Shown: positions 11,790 to 21,212 of the stretch, piece after piece | Layout of the letters: each line of letters starts with the position of its first letter | Position numbering within the stretch: the first letter of the stretch is position 1 | Source: Lentibacillus juripiscarius JCM 12147 | GTDB lineage: Bacteria > Bacillota > Bacilli > Bacillales_D > Amphibacillaceae | NCBI GenBank assembly: GCA_001311805.1 | Contig: BBCA01000004.1 | Span: forward strand, 1 to 64,000 | DNA length: 64,000 bases | Direction: 5' to 3' | The notes under the pieces: generated by a model | Databases searched by the model: none | Told to the model about the DNA's origin: nothing | The model's input: the letters and a program-made list of their open reading frames with translations, nothing else | Translations under genes and position numbers: made by a program

Positions 11790-12896
11790 ATGGAGAAGGA
11801 ACATGCTATTCAAATAGATCTCTGTTCTACACGCAAAGAAAAACCGCGCGCAGACCAGCTAGAGTTTGGCAGAACGTTTGCCGATCATATGTTTGTTATG
11901 GACTACACAGAAACGAAAGGCTGGCATGATGCACGCATTGTTCCGTATGAGCCGATTACGATCGACCCATCAGCAATGGTCTTCCATTACGGCCAATCCG
12001 TTTTTGAGGGAATGAAAGCTTATCTTACGCCGGAAGGAAATGCGCAGCTGTTCCGGCCCGAACGCAATTTCAAGCGAATGAATCACTCTAACAGCCGCCT
12101 GTGCATTCCACCGATTGACGAGGAATTTGCACTAAAGGCACTTCAACAATTAGTGGGACTGGAAAAGGAATGGATTCCGGAAGCTGAAGGAACTTCTCTG
12201 TATATCAGGCCATTTATTATTTCCACCGAAGCTTTTCTCGGTGTTGCGCCATCAAGCCATTATAAATTCATGATTATATTATCGCCGGTTGGTGCCTATT
12301 ACAAAGAAGGCATCAATCCGATTAAAATCGCTGTTGAAAACGAGTATGTCCGTACCGTGAAAGGCGGAACAGGCGAAGCGAAAACCGGCGGAAACTACGC
12401 GGCAAGTCTGAAAGCTCAGGAAACAGCAGAAGAAGGGATTGCCCAGGTGCTCTGGCTGGACGGTGTCGAAAAGAAATATATCGAAGAAGTCGGCAGCATG
12501 AACGTATTTTTCAAGATGGGTGGAAAAGTCGTGACGCCCGCCTTAAACGGAAGTATTCTCGAAGGGGTCACCCGAAACTCGGTCATCCAGCTTCTAAAAC
12601 ACTGGGACGTTCCGGTTGAGGAGCGTAAACTTTCCATGGATGAAGTATTCCAGGCGCATCAGGAAGGCAAGCTGGAAGAAGCATTCGGCGCAGGAACCGC
12701 GGCTGTTATTTCGCCAATCGGACAACTCGTCTGGGGCGAGCACCATCTTGATATCAACAGCGGCAAAACGGGTGCTATCGCTAAACAGCTGTATGATACC
12801 CTGACCGGCATCCAGTATGGCAAAACCATGGATCCATTTGGCTGGGTAGTACCAGTGGAGGAACAAGATAAGCAGACGTTGAAAGCTACCGTGTGA
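11790..12896 (+). CDS. ilvE: Branched-chain amino acid aminotransferase
   Basis: An intact 368-residue class IV, PLP-dependent transaminase that performs the last step of isoleucine, leucine and valine synthesis. Visible motifs are FHYGQSVFEGMKAY near residue 65, RPERNFKRMNHSN, VKGGTGEAKTGGNYAASL, which contains the PLP lysine, and VEEVGSMNVFF-type sequence (IEEVGSMNVFFKMGGK). Its length matches the longer Bacillus/eukaryote-like BCAT subgroup. It is transcribed on the plus strand from its own promoter and ends at a shared terminator. Confidence 0.95.
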   Translation: MEKEHAIQIDLCSTRKEKPRADQLEFGRTFADHMFVMDYTETKGWHDARIVPYEPITIDPSAMVFHYGQSVFEGMKAYLTPEGNAQLFRPERNFKRMNHSNSRLCIPPIDEEFALKALQQLVGLEKEWIPEAEGTSLYIRPFIISTEAFLGVAPSSHYKFMIILSPVGAYYKEGINPIKIAVENEYVRTVKGGTGEAKTGGNYAASLKAQETAEEGIAQVLWLDGVEKKYIEEVGSMNVFFKMGGKVVTPALNGSILEGVTRNSVIQLLKHWDVPVEERKLSMDEVFQAHQEGKLEEAFGAGTAAVISPIGQLVWGEHHLDINSGKTGAIAKQLYDTLTGIQYGKTMDPFGWVVPVEEQDKQTLKATV

Positions 12897-12957
12897 ACGG
12901 GAAAGTCCCGATTAGAAAAGAGTCGCACGGCGTATATCGAAGACAGCAGAAAAAGGT

Positions 12958-12998
12958 AAAAACCCCCCTGGCACGATAGAGATGCCAGGGGTTTTGTT
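12958..12998. terminator. Bidirectional terminator between ilvE and the queuosine transporter
   Basis: AACCCCCCTGGCA and TGCCAGGGGTTTTG form a strong stem with a T-run for the plus strand and an A-run that serves the minus strand. The genes on both sides converge on it. Confidence 0.85.
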
Positions 12999-13032
12999 TG
13001 GTTGGCTTTCTCGGCGAGGGGGGGTTCGGCAA

Positions 13033-13633
13033 TCATCTTTTCCGACCTGCGTCTTGACAAGCAGATACACAATCGGGGTATCGATCAGTGCAATTCCTAG
13101 CTTGACCAGATACTGCGTGACGACCATGCCGGCCAGTACTGAAAATGGAACAATTCCCCAGAAAGCGACGGTGATGAACAAAACAGTATCAATAAGCTGG
13201 CTCGTCATCGTCGATAAATTGTTGCGAAGCCAAAGCTTTGATTCACCGTGTCTTGCTTTTAGACGGTGGAAAATGCTTACGTCAAGGTTCTGGCTTGCGA
13301 TATACGAGATCAGACTTGCCGCAATCACCCTGAAACTCCCGCCGAGCACTGTTTCAAATTCCGCTTGTAATGCGAAATCAGAGGCGGCCGGCAGCTGAAT
13401 TGCTACAAAATGAACCCAAGTGCAATCACCTGTGTCAGGAAGCCCGCCTGAACCGTCCTCCTTGCAGCGTCCTTGCCATAGACCTCCCCAATAACATCGG
13501 TAATCAGATAAGTGACGACATATACAATCACAGCTGCAGGCAGGACGACTCCCCCGATGCTGAACAGCTTCACACCTAAAATATTGGATAATAATAACAA
13601 TCCCACAAATAATGCGTTCAAATATACAAACAT
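13033..13633 (-). CDS. Queuosine precursor transporter, VUT/YhhQ family (frameshifted)
   Basis: A six-helix inner-membrane protein of the vitamin uptake family (DUF165), which imports queuine, preQ0 or preQ1. It begins MFVYLNALFVGLLLLSNIL and carries the family signatures YLITDVIGEVYGK and SQNLDVSIFHRLK. One shift lies near 13400. A second, in an A-run near 13037, probably hides the true stop TGA at 13033, because otherwise the frame runs on through the terminator. It follows queF on the same strand by 115 bases, so the preQ1 riboswitch should control both. Confidence 0.87.
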
Positions 13634-13748
13634 CCAGCCTCTCCCTTTCGTTGCTCTATCACGTTATATTGGACCGGTACTCTGACTATATTGCAGGGAT
13701 TTGCCGGTCACTTAGAGCAGGAACGAAAGGATTCCAAGCCACCCTCTA

Positions 13749-14246
13749 TTACCGGTTGTCGATTTTTTCCGGGTACAGATCATGATTCATGAGCCGATGC
13801 GCGGCCATCTCCTCAAATCGTGTGCCAGGCTTCCCGTAATTGCAAAATGGATCGATGGAGATGCCGCCGCGTGGTGTGAATTTTCCCCACACTTCGATAT
13901 AACGCGGGTCCATCAAATCTATCAGATCGTTCATGATAATATTCATACAGTCTTCGTGAAAATCACCGTGATTACGGAAACTGAACAGATAGAGTTTCAA
14001 AGATTTGCTTTCGACCATTTTGGCATCCGGGATATAGCTGATATAAACAGTACCAAAGTCCGGCTGATTCGTTTTCGGGCAAAGTGTCGTAAATTCAGGG
14101 CAATTGAATTTGACAAAATAATCCCGGTTCGGGTGCTGGTTTTCGAATGTCTCAAGAACTTCCGGCGTGTAATCAAACTGATACGTGGTGCCCTGGTTAC
14201 CCAACAGGGACAGTTCCCCCAGATTTTCATCGCGTTTTCCTGTCAT
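13749..14246 (-). CDS. queF: NADPH-dependent 7-cyano-7-deazaguanine reductase
   Basis: QueF reduces preQ0 to preQ1 on the way to the tRNA base queuosine. It is intact, 165 residues, the short single-domain type found in Bacillus. The catalytic cysteine and surroundings show as [20 protein letters not shown], with the QueF signature [20 protein letters not shown] and the [13 protein letters not shown]-terminal block. I chose the ATG at 14246 ([12 protein letters not shown]), which has a GAAGGAGG site, over the longer frame starting at 14303, which would overlap the riboswitch terminator. Confidence 0.96.
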   Translation of the reverse strand: MTGKRDENLGELSLLGNQGTTYQFDYTPEVLETFENQHPNRDYFVKFNCPEFTTLCPKTNQPDFGTVYISYIPDAKMVESKSLKLYLFSFRNHGDFHEDCMNIIMNDLIDLMDPRYIEVWGKFTPRGGISIDPFCNYGKPGTRFEEMAAHRLMNHDLYPEKIDNR

Positions 14247-14290
14247 GGAATAACCTCCTTCCAGTGTAAAGTGCGTGTTCAACCTTTTAA

Positions 14291-14323
14291 AATAAAAAAC
14301 CACGGCCTAAGGCACATGGTTTT
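14291..14323 (-). terminator. Riboswitch-linked terminator before queF
   Basis: On the minus strand AAAACCA and TGGTTTT form a stem around GTGCCTTAGGCC, followed by a T-run. It lies between the preQ1 aptamer and queF and is the likely expression platform. Confidence 0.65.
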
Positions 14324-14343
14324 CGCATCACAGTCATCTGTCC

Positions 14344-14379
14344 TTAGTTTTTAGAGAGGGTTGAAGCTAAGAACCTCTT
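14344..14379 (-). promoter_or_regulatory. preQ1-I riboswitch
   Basis: The minus strand reads AAGAGGTTCTTAGCT, then TCAACCCTCT, then an A-rich tail ending AAAACTAAG. This is the class I preQ1 aptamer layout: a GAGGGTTG/AGAGGTTC-type stem plus an A-rich strand that forms the pseudoknot. It lies about 100 bases before queF. Ligand binding should favour the downstream terminator and shut off queF and the transporter. Confidence 0.9.
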
Positions 14380-14423
14380 CCGTCCGATCAAACGGATATG
14401 CAATTATCCAGTTCACGGAATCT

Positions 14424-14452
14424 ATCATATATCGGAAAACGACACATGTCAA
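14424..14452 (-). promoter_or_regulatory. Sigma-A promoter of the queF operon
   Basis: On the minus strand, a perfect TTGACA (-35) and TATGAT (-10) are spaced by 17 bases. The start would fall near 14417, about 38 bases before the preQ1 aptamer. Confidence 0.8.
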
Positions 14453-14568
14453 TGCACGCGAAAATAATAGCTAGGTGAATCTGTTAGCCACCCCGGCCCG
14501 GATATACCGTTTAAACTATACACAAGCTGCAAAAATCATGAGAACCTTAGAAGCCACTCATTTCCAAT

Positions 14569-15586
14569 TTATGGTGGGACAAGGAGCCTGTCTCTATTTT
14601 TTCTGCGCCAAAGGGTGAGGGCGGTTGCGGCTGCTATGGCTGTTCCGGCGATGACGGGGCCTTTTTTCAGCCTATTATCCTCAGTGTACAGGGCATCTTT
14701 CATAATCAGGTTCATATTTTGTGGGCGTTCGGCCAGGCGGCGCATAAAATAGCCGAACCAGTCATCACCAAACGGGATGTACGTGCAGAAATTATATCCG
14801 TTCTCTGCCAATTTATCCTGCATATCATTACGAAAACCGTAGAGCATCTGGAATTCAAACTTATCCGTTCCGATGGCATTCTCATCTACAAACGCTTTCA
14901 ATTCATTGATAATATGGTGGTCATGGGTCGCAATGGATGTAAACGTGTTGCCCAGCAGGCGCTGTTTGGCCAGTTTAATAAAATTACGGTCAATATCCTG
15001 CTTATCCGAAACGCGACCTCTTCACTTTCCTTATACGCCCCTTTAACAAGCCTGATGCGCATATCCTTCAGCCTGCTCAGGTCCTCTTCCGCTCTATAAA
15101 GATACGACTGGATTACGGTTCCAACATTGTCATAATGCTCACGCAGCTCGTTCAATACATCCAGCGTCGCCTCATAATGGGAATAGTCTTCCATATCAAT
15201 ATTGACGAAATAGAATACTGTTTTGCCGTATCAAGAATGTCTTTCATGTTTGCAATGCAGTAATCCTGGTCAATATCCAGTCCCAGCTGGGTCAACTTTA
15301 CCGATAAGTGGCAATCCAGATTCTGCTTATTAATTGTATCCAGAATAGCAAGAATTTGCTCTTTGGCCTGGTTCGCTTCACCTTTATCGGATACAAATTC
15401 CCCAAGATTATCAAGGGTGCAGCTGATGCCTTTCGCATTCTGTTCCTTCACAGCATCGACCACACTCTGAATAGTGGTTCCTGCGACAAATTTGTCAGCA
15501 CCAAGGACGAATCCCCATTTTTCGCCTGTGCATTTAAGAATTTACTATTTGATAAACCGATAAAAATCCCGTGTCACATTCGTCAT
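14569..15586 (-). CDS. Proline dehydrogenase (at least three frameshifts)
   Basis: A monofunctional, FAD-dependent proline dehydrogenase that oxidises proline to pyrroline-5-carboxylate. It starts MTNVTRDFYRFI at 15586 behind AAGGAG. Recognisable blocks are LSVKLTQLGLDID, VQSYLYRAEEDL-like sequence (TVIQSYLYRAEEDLSRLKD), RIRLVKGAYKE, and EFQMLYGFR, near the substrate and flavin sites. Frame shifts lie near 15545, 15210 and 15010. The last codons read into a GGGAC repeat; an extra A in the preceding A-run would instead give the stop ...WRRKK, so the true C-terminus is uncertain. Confidence 0.9.
14573..14594. repeat. REP-like GGGAC element (single)
   Basis: GGTGGGACAAGGAGCCTGTCTC, here on the plus strand as the inverted half. 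It is preceded by the linker CATTTCCAATTTATGG seen in other copies. It is the leftmost copy of the family and overlaps the end of the proline dehydrogenase frame. Confidence 0.75.
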
Positions 15587-15861
15587 GCTGAAAACTCCTT
15601 CAGTCCCAATTTTATATGTCTGTTCCGTGCAACCGCATTCATCTTTATTAAAAAATGGCCGCATACTATAACTGTAATCTATCATTTTTCACAAATCTAT
15701 TATACTACAAAATAGACAAAAATTAATATATTTTTCAAAAAGTAACTGAGATACGTGAGGCGAGTTGTGTTTGTTGTGGAATCGTTCGTTGAGTAAACAG
15801 CAATCCTTCCTGTACTGCGAGGCCGGTACGTGACAGCCTGGTTAAAAACTACCCGACATAA

Positions 15862-16157
15862 TTATGACTGAAGGACACTGCGAAGTTTGCGCTCGTGCTG
15901 CGCATTTTTGCTTGAGAGATAATCAACTGTTTCCTGTGTCTCGGTCAAATCAACGCGGAGGCCATCTACCTTTTTTCCAGCTTATCAAACCGTCCGTCCA
16001 CTTGATCAAAACGCTCGTCCATTCGTTTTTCCATCCGTTTTTCCATCACTTGCATCTCATTGTTTAACCGTTTTTCCATCGCTTGCATCTCTTCCCTGAT
16101 AGTACGGGAAAAGTCGTTCAAAGCACCTAAGGTTTGCTGTAATTCTGACTGTTCCAT
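15862..16157 (-). CDS. Small coiled-coil protein of unknown function (frameshifted)
   Basis: I do not recognise a named family. The protein is about 98 residues, very rich in E, K, M and R, with heptad spacing throughout (EEMQAMEKRLNNEMQVMEKR and onward), so it should form a long coiled coil. An A-run near 15970 shifts the frame; past it the same character continues (VDGLRVDLTETQETVDYLSS) to a stop at 15862. The ATG at 16157 has a GGGAGG site; an upstream in-frame GTG overlaps that site and is less likely. Confidence 0.65.
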
Positions 16158-16346
16158 ACTTTCCACCTCCCATTTAGATTAACAATGCTTTCTTGTCCAG
16201 TTTACATCATTTGAATGAATGGCACCAGTCAAATAATGGAAGTAACAGCAGCTGTATAGGAGTTGAAGAGGAGACAATTAGTGACGGGACGGTGATGTTC
16301 TGGTACCATTAAAAAATCAGAAGAAATTTTTGGGAGGAAGTACGAT

Positions 16347-16838
16347 GCCACAGGACTTACGGCTCAGAACACTGGAAAAGATGACTTGGAATTCTTGCAC
16401 AAACTGTACAATGACCCAAATGTGATGGATTATTGGTTTGCTGAATCACACTATTCATTCCAGTTGATTAAAAACCGATTTGAAAATAATCTGGAAAGTA
16501 CAGAACACCGGCAGTTTATTTTATGTTCCAACGGCGAACGGATTGGTTTTGTTGGGTTATTCTCCATCAGTCAGCGGCACAGAAATGCGGAATTTGCTAT
16601 TATGATTGATCCTGGACAGCAAGGAAATGGCTATGCGGAACCGGCGACCCGGCTTGCCGTTGACTATGCATTTAAAACCTTGAATCTGCATAAATTGTTT
16701 CTTCATGCCGATAAAGTCAATGAGAAAGCAATTCATATTTATGAAAAAGTCGGGTTCCAGACAGAAGGCGTGCTGCGCGAACATGTCTATGTAAACGGCG
16801 AATACCACGACCTCGTCACCATGAGCATCTTTCAATAG
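16347..16838 (+). CDS. GNAT acetyltransferase, SpeG-like (frameshifted)
   Basis: A GCN5-type acetyltransferase of about 165 residues resembling spermidine N1-acetyltransferase SpeG. It starts MPQDLRLRTLEKDD at 16347 behind GGGAGG; one A is missing in the A-run near 16380. Then come EFLHKLYNDPNVMDYWF, the acetyl-CoA pyrophosphate loop region DPGQQGNGYAEPATRLAVDY, and the C-terminal NEKAIHIYEKVGFQTEG. Polyamine acetylation is the likely role, but a different amine substrate cannot be excluded. Its TAG stop runs straight into a GGGAC repeat. Confidence 0.85.
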   Translation, partial: ATGLTAQNTGKDDLEFLHKLYNDPNVMDYWFAESHYSFQLIKNRFENNLESTEHRQFILCSNGERIGFVGLFSISQRHRNAEFAIMIDPGQQGNGYAEPATRLAVDYAFKTLNLHKLFLHADKVNEKAIHIYEKVGFQTEGVLREHVYVNGEYHDLVTMSIFQ

Positions 16839-16882
16839 GGACATGGCTCCTTGCCCCAGTCTGGGACAAGGAACCTGTCTCT
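16837..16882. repeat. REP-like pair (inverted, tightly spaced)
   Basis: GGGACATGGCTCCTTGCCCC is followed by the inverted copy GGGACAAGGAACCTGTCTC after only four bases. It is a compact head-to-head pair that would fold into two hairpins or one long one. It begins at the stop codon of the acetyltransferase. Confidence 0.85.
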
Positions 16883-16890
16883 GCTGACCC

Positions 16891-17044
16891 TCAGCGATTG
16901 TGCCGTTTATTACGTTTGTTATCTAAATTTAGAAACTCTCTATCCTCTGCAAGTTCCATATCCGGATCTGGTTTTGTTTGGTGAACCGGTTTTATTGTTC
17001 TGTTTGCCTTTATCCTTGTTCCGGTTCTTGTTTTCCTCAGACAT
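16891..17044 (-). CDS. Small Asn/Lys-rich conserved protein (frameshifted)
   Basis: About 51 residues, starting MSEENKNRNKDKGKQNNKTG at 17044 behind GGAGG. A shift in an A-run near 16985 separates it from the rest, which reads PDPDMELAEDREFLNLDNKR and ends NKRHNR. It is strongly hydrophilic. I do not know the family; small basic and acidic proteins of this sort are common in Bacillaceae. Clean ribosome site and sensible composition on both sides of the shift support it being real. Confidence 0.55.
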
Positions 17045-17199
17045 ATGCTATGGCCTCCTAAACCAAGTAGTACGTTTATAATTCACCTTTACCAGCAATT
17101 TTATGACGACCAATCACTGGCATGAATTGTTTCCACAGAATCACGCCACACTAAAAACTAAACCGGGGAGAAGGCAAGAAAAAGACAGAAAACTGTCAG

Positions 17200-17215
17200 A
17201 ACAGCTCCTTGTCCC
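17200..17215. repeat. REP-like element, partial
   Basis: CAGCTCCTTGTCCCA is a right half only. The left part (AAGACAGAAAACTGTCAG) is degenerate. Confidence 0.5.
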
Positions 17216-17297
17216 ATATTCCGCGTGAATTATAATTACCACAAAACACCAGATAAACTTATAAAGATCGCCGTAGCCAGGGAGACCCATTATCCCC

Positions 17298-18239
17298 CTA
17301 CAGAAATTCTTTCACTTCTGCGAGTGTCGGCAACGCTTGCATGGCGCCTTTTGTGGAAGCGGCCAGCGCACCGGACACGGCACCGAATTTTGCCATCCGG
17401 ACGGCTTCTTCGAGGGTAAGCTCGTCCAAATCCTTTTCAAATCGACATAAACCGTACAGCATCCCCGATACAAACGCATCACCCGCACCCGTTGTGTCCA
17501 CTGCTGTCACATTCATCGCCGGTATATGTACAGATTCCCCGCCGACTGCGATATAGCTGCCTTTGGCCCCGAGCGTAACAACCGTAAGCGGTACATCATA
17601 TACGGCGAGTTCATCCATCCCCTCCGCAAGTGAACTTTTTCCAGTAATGAATGCAAGTTCATCTTCGGATAGTTTCAAAATGTCCATTTCACCAAGCATC
17701 GACACAATCGTCGTGCGCGCGTGCTCCTCGGAATCCCAGAGCATCATCCGCAAATTGGGGTCATAAGAGATGAGCATATCATGTTCTTTTGCCCGTTTGA
17801 CGGCATATTCAGTTGCTTGCTTTGCCGGATTCTGGATTAAGGAAATGGAGCCTATATGCAGGATTTTATGATTTTTTAAATCGGCTTCATCAATATCTGC
17901 CGCCTCAAGAAATCGGTCAGCACTCGGATCTATATAAAAATCGAAACTTCGGTCGCCATCTGCTGTATTAGTTACAAACGTCAGCCCTGTCCGATAGTCG
18001 CGGGTGAATGCCATCTGGCTTGTCCGGACACCATACGAAGCAAGGGTTTCCTTCATAAATTTTCCAAGTACATCATTACCTACTTTTCCTACAAAGGTCG
18101 CGCGCTCCCCAAGCCGTGCCAAGCCTGCAGCAACATTGGCAGGTGCACCGCCGGGACTACGCTGAAAAGTGGTGTTAGCCGGATCAGCCGGAATAAAGTC
18201 GACCAAAGCTTCTCCAAGCATTGCAACCCCCTGTTTCAT
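17298..18239 (-). CDS. scrK: Fructokinase, PfkB family
   Basis: An intact 313-residue ribokinase-type sugar kinase. The PfkB signatures are clear: GGAPANVAAGLARLG near residue 30, and the catalytic DTTGAGDAFVSGML near 248, with the aspartate of GAGD as base. Placed beside a sucrose PTS and sucrose-6-phosphate hydrolase, it most likely phosphorylates the fructose released from sucrose. It is divergent from the LacI-type regulator, sharing a 115-base intergenic region. The ATG at 18239 follows AAGGAGG. Confidence 0.9.
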   Translation of the reverse strand: MKQGVAMLGEALVDFIPADPANTTFQRSPGGAPANVAAGLARLGERATFVGKVGNDVLGKFMKETLASYGVRTSQMAFTRDYRTGLTFVTNTADGDRSFDFYIDPSADRFLEAADIDEADLKNHKILHIGSISLIQNPAKQATEYAVKRAKEHDMLISYDPNLRMMLWDSEEHARTTIVSMLGEMDILKLSEDELAFITGKSSLAEGMDELAVYDVPLTVVTLGAKGSYIAVGGESVHIPAMNVTAVDTTGAGDAFVSGMLYGLCRFEKDLDELTLEEAVRMAKFGAVSGALAASTKGAMQALPTLAEVKEFL

Positions 18240-18257
18240 CGTTTTTGCCTCCTTGTG

Positions 18258-18272
18258 TTATCATGTTGATAA
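18258..18272. promoter_or_regulatory. Inverted repeat between scrK and scrR
   Basis: TTATCA-TGT-TGATAA, a short perfect inverted repeat in the divergent promoter region. It does not match the TGGAATCGATTCCA operators further right, so a different factor may bind, or it may be chance. Confidence 0.35.
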
Positions 18273-18354
18273 TACTAACTTTACCACTTGGCATCACCAT
18301 AGGCAAAGACACAGAACCAGTCCACAGCCGACTGCCTGTTAAGGAGGAGAAGCA

Positions 18355-19337
18355 GTGCATACCATCAAAGAAATAGCGGAGATGGCAAATGTATCCAGAT
18401 CTACTGTTTCCCGCGCGTTAAACAATTCCGGCTACGTCAGCGAGGAAGCGAGAAAAAGAATTGAAGAAGTCGTTGAAAAAACGGGCTATGTGCCGAGTGA
18501 ACACGCCAAGTCACTTCGCACAAAGAAAACAAAGGTCATTGGTGTTATTGTTCCCACCATTCATACCGAAACATCCGGAAAAATCGTTGCCGGCATAGAT
18601 AAAGAGCTTGCAAAACATGGCTACCAAATCCTGCTGGCTGCCACCAATCTTGACCAGCAAAAAGAACTCGAATACCTTGACCTGCTGCAAGTGCGCCAGG
18701 TTGATGGGATTATCTTGTTGGGAACGAACACCGAACCACAGTTAGCCGAAAAGCTAAACACATTGCCCATTCCCGCTGTCATGATCGGTCAGGAGCTTGA
18801 GGGTGTTCCCAGTATTGTAAACGATGATGAAGGTGCGGCAATGGAGATCACATCGTATCTGATTAGCAGGGGCCATACCCGCATCGGATTTATCGGTGTT
18901 GATGAAACAGACCGTGCCGTCGGATACATGCGCAAGCAAGGGTACCTCAAAGCCATGGAAAAACATCATCTGCCAGTCGCATCAGAGTGGATGGAGGAAG
19001 CCGTCTTTGACATCGACTCCGGACATGACGCCATGGAAAGAATGATGCAGCAAGGCAGGCAGCCAAGTGCTGTTTTTGCTGTGACGGACCGGTTGGCAAT
19101 AGGCGCAAAAGCTTTTGAAAAAGCCGGATTCATAGTGCCTGCAGATATTGCGGTTGCCGGGATTGGCGCATCCGAAATTGGACAATATTCAGATCCGCCA
19201 TTAACAACTGTTGATTACCAGAATGAACACGCTGGTGCGCATGCCGCCAAACAAATCCTGCTGCAGACAAATGACACTGAACAGCCATGTGAAAAATTAT
19301 GCTCAACTATAGACTGATTAGCCGTGATAGTGTATGA
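18355..19337 (+). CDS. scrR: LacI-family sucrose operon repressor (frameshifted at the end)
   Basis: A LacI/GalR repressor with an N-terminal helix-turn-helix (TIKEIAEMANVSRSTVSRAL), the hinge region, and a periplasmic-binding-protein-like sugar domain. The start is GTG at 18355 behind AAGGAGG. An A missing in the run near 19293 creates an early stop; restoring it gives the usual C-terminus MLNYRLISRDSV ending at 19337. Three operators lie between this gene and scrA, so it most likely represses the sucrose genes and is released by a sucrose or fructose phosphate. Confidence 0.9.
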
Positions 19338-19345
19338 TAACTATA

Positions 19346-19359
19346 TGGAATCGATTTCA
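19346..19359. promoter_or_regulatory. LacI-type operator O1
   Basis: TGGAATCGATTTCA, a palindrome centred on CG and one base from perfect symmetry. It lies just past the scrR stop. Confidence 0.7.
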
Positions 19360-19527
19360 CTCTTCGCCAGAGTGTCTCCATCAGCTGGTAAGAGAATCAC
19401 AAAAACGAAGAGCTACCCGCTGCTTCATTCAAGCTTTACCGGGCATTTGCAGCAGCCATTTGCATCATCTGCTGGTCAGGCTAGGCAAGGGACATTTATA
19501 GGATGAAAAATACTTTTATACGTATGA

Positions 19528-19541
19528 TGGAATCGATTCCA
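19528..19541. promoter_or_regulatory. LacI-type operator O2
   Basis: TGGAATCGATTCCA, a perfect palindrome. It overlaps a TATGAT that could be the -10 of scrA, so binding here would block transcription. Confidence 0.8.
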
Positions 19542-19614
19542 GAGCGAATGCTTCCATACGGGAAGAATCAGATTTATCCTCCCTGGTTAAAAACTAGGGA
19601 TCCCTTTTCTTTTG

Positions 19615-19628
19615 TGGAATCGATTCCG
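19615..19628. promoter_or_regulatory. LacI-type operator O3
   Basis: TGGAATCGATTCCG, nearly perfect, 42 bases before the scrA start. O2 and O3 are 87 bases apart, about eight helical turns, which would suit looping. Confidence 0.75.
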
Positions 19629-19669
19629 CACACCTAAGATATACAATCATTGTAAAGGAGTGAATGAAC

Positions 19670-21090
19670 TTGGCTGAAAATAAAAAAAATTGCCAAAGAG
19701 CTTGTTGAAGCCATTGGCGGAATGGAGAATATCCAATCCGTCGCCCACTGCGCCACCCGGCTCCGTTTTATGGTAAACGATAAAGAACAAATCGACCAGG
19801 AAGCGGTAGAAAATGTTAATAAAGTGAAAGGTGCTTTTTTCAACTCTGGTCAGTACCAAGTCATCCTTGGTACAGGTACAGTGAATCAAATTTATGACGA
19901 AGTGGATAAACTCGGTGTCAACGCAACGGATAAGTCCGAACAGTCCAAGTCGGCAGCCAAAGACAAAATGCATTGCAGCGTGCCATCCGGACATTGGGCG
20001 ATGTGTTTGTGCCAATCATCCCGGTCCTTGTTGCCACCGGCTTGTTCATGGGTGTTCGCGGGCTTGTTATGCAAGAGCAAATCTTGGCCTTGTTTGGCAT
20101 GACACCGGCCGATATCTCAGATAACTTTCTGTTGTTCACGCAGATTTTAACGGATACAGCATTTGTATTTTTACCAGCGCTAGTGGCGTGGTCAACATTC
20201 CGAGTATTCGGCGGAACTCCCATTATCGGACTTGTCCTGGGCTTAATGCTCGTCAGTCCGGAACTTCCGAATGCATGGGATGTGGCAACCGAAATAGAGC
20301 CCCTGTACTTTTTGGATTTATTCCTGTTGTTGGTTACCAGGGCGCGGTATTGCCGGCCTTTTTCGCGGGGATTCTCGGCGCCAAACTGGAGCAGTTCATA
20401 CGTAAACGGGTTCCGGAATCACTCGATCTGATTGTTACACCATTTTTAACGTTATTGGTTATGATTATCGCTGCCTTGTTTGTGATTGGACCTATTTTCC
20501 ACACGGTCGAGGAATATATTCTGCAAGGAACGCTCGCTGTGTTGAACTTGCCATTTGGCATTGCCGGCTTTTTGATCGGTGGATTGAACCAGATTATTGT
20601 GATCACTGGTGTGCATCATATTTTCAACTTAATGGAAATTCAGCTGCTGGAGAACTTCGGCAGCAACCCTTATAACGCTATCATCACGTCATCTGTTGCA
20701 GCCCAGGGCGGTGCGGCACTAGCTGTTGGGATGAAGACCAAATCAAACAAACTGAAAGCCTTGGCTCTGCCTTCATCTTTTTCCGCGTTTCTTGGTATTA
20801 CGGAACCGGCCATTTTCGGGGTGAACCTGCGTTATGTGAAACCGTTTGTCGCCGGGCTGATCGGCGGTGGGGTCGGCGGATTCACCGCATCGATCCTTGG
20901 GCTTAAAGGAACTGGCATGGCCATTACAGTTATTCCTGGAACACTTCTATACCTGAACGGCCAGGTCTTGCAATATATTCTCGTAAACATCATTGCGATT
21001 GTCACGGCTTTTGTACTGACATGGCTTTTCGGTTTCTCTGACAATGAACGAAAAGAAACGGAAGCGAATGCAGAAAACAGGCCTAGTTAA
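19670..21090 (+). CDS. scrA: PTS sucrose transporter EIIBC (three frameshifts)
   Basis: This sucrose permease takes up and phosphorylates sucrose. The N-terminal EIIB domain has its phospho-cysteine in SVAHCATRLRF near residue 26. The EIIC membrane domain follows from about residue 105 with multiple hydrophobic helices (LGDVFVPIIPVLVATGLFMG onward) and the motif GITEPAIFGVN. Shifts lie in the eight-A run at 19682, near 19965 and near 20310. I prefer TTG at 19670, nine bases after AAGGAG; the ATG at 19664 is too close. There is no EIIA domain, so another protein must supply it. Confidence 0.9.
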
Positions 21091-21097
21091 ATGAAAT

Positions 21098-21194
21098 ACC
21101 CGGCATTCACCGAAAGTGCGTGTCCAAAAAGAAGGATAATTTTCACCGGAATTTTTGAACATCCTTTGAAGGCCGATGGGTGCCGGGTTTTTTT
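21098..21194 (+). promoter_or_regulatory. Nested inverted repeat with T-run between scrA and scrB
   Basis: The outer arms ACCCGGCA (21098-21105) and TGCCGGGT (21181-21188) are followed by a T-run. Inside are TGTCCAAAAA (21121-21130) and TTTTTGAACA (21152-21161), complementary except for one base. The T-run ends just before the scrB ribosome site. It may partly terminate transcription or protect the scrA message, reducing scrB relative to scrA; this role is inference. Confidence 0.55.
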
Positions 21195-21212
21195 AGAAAG
21201 GATGCATCACGA

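Noticed and set aside
14569..14590. Proline dehydrogenase tail RDRLLVPP as a third repeat-encoded C-terminus
   Set aside because: An A-run just before it could hide the true stop, so unlike scrB and AgcS2 the case is not clean.
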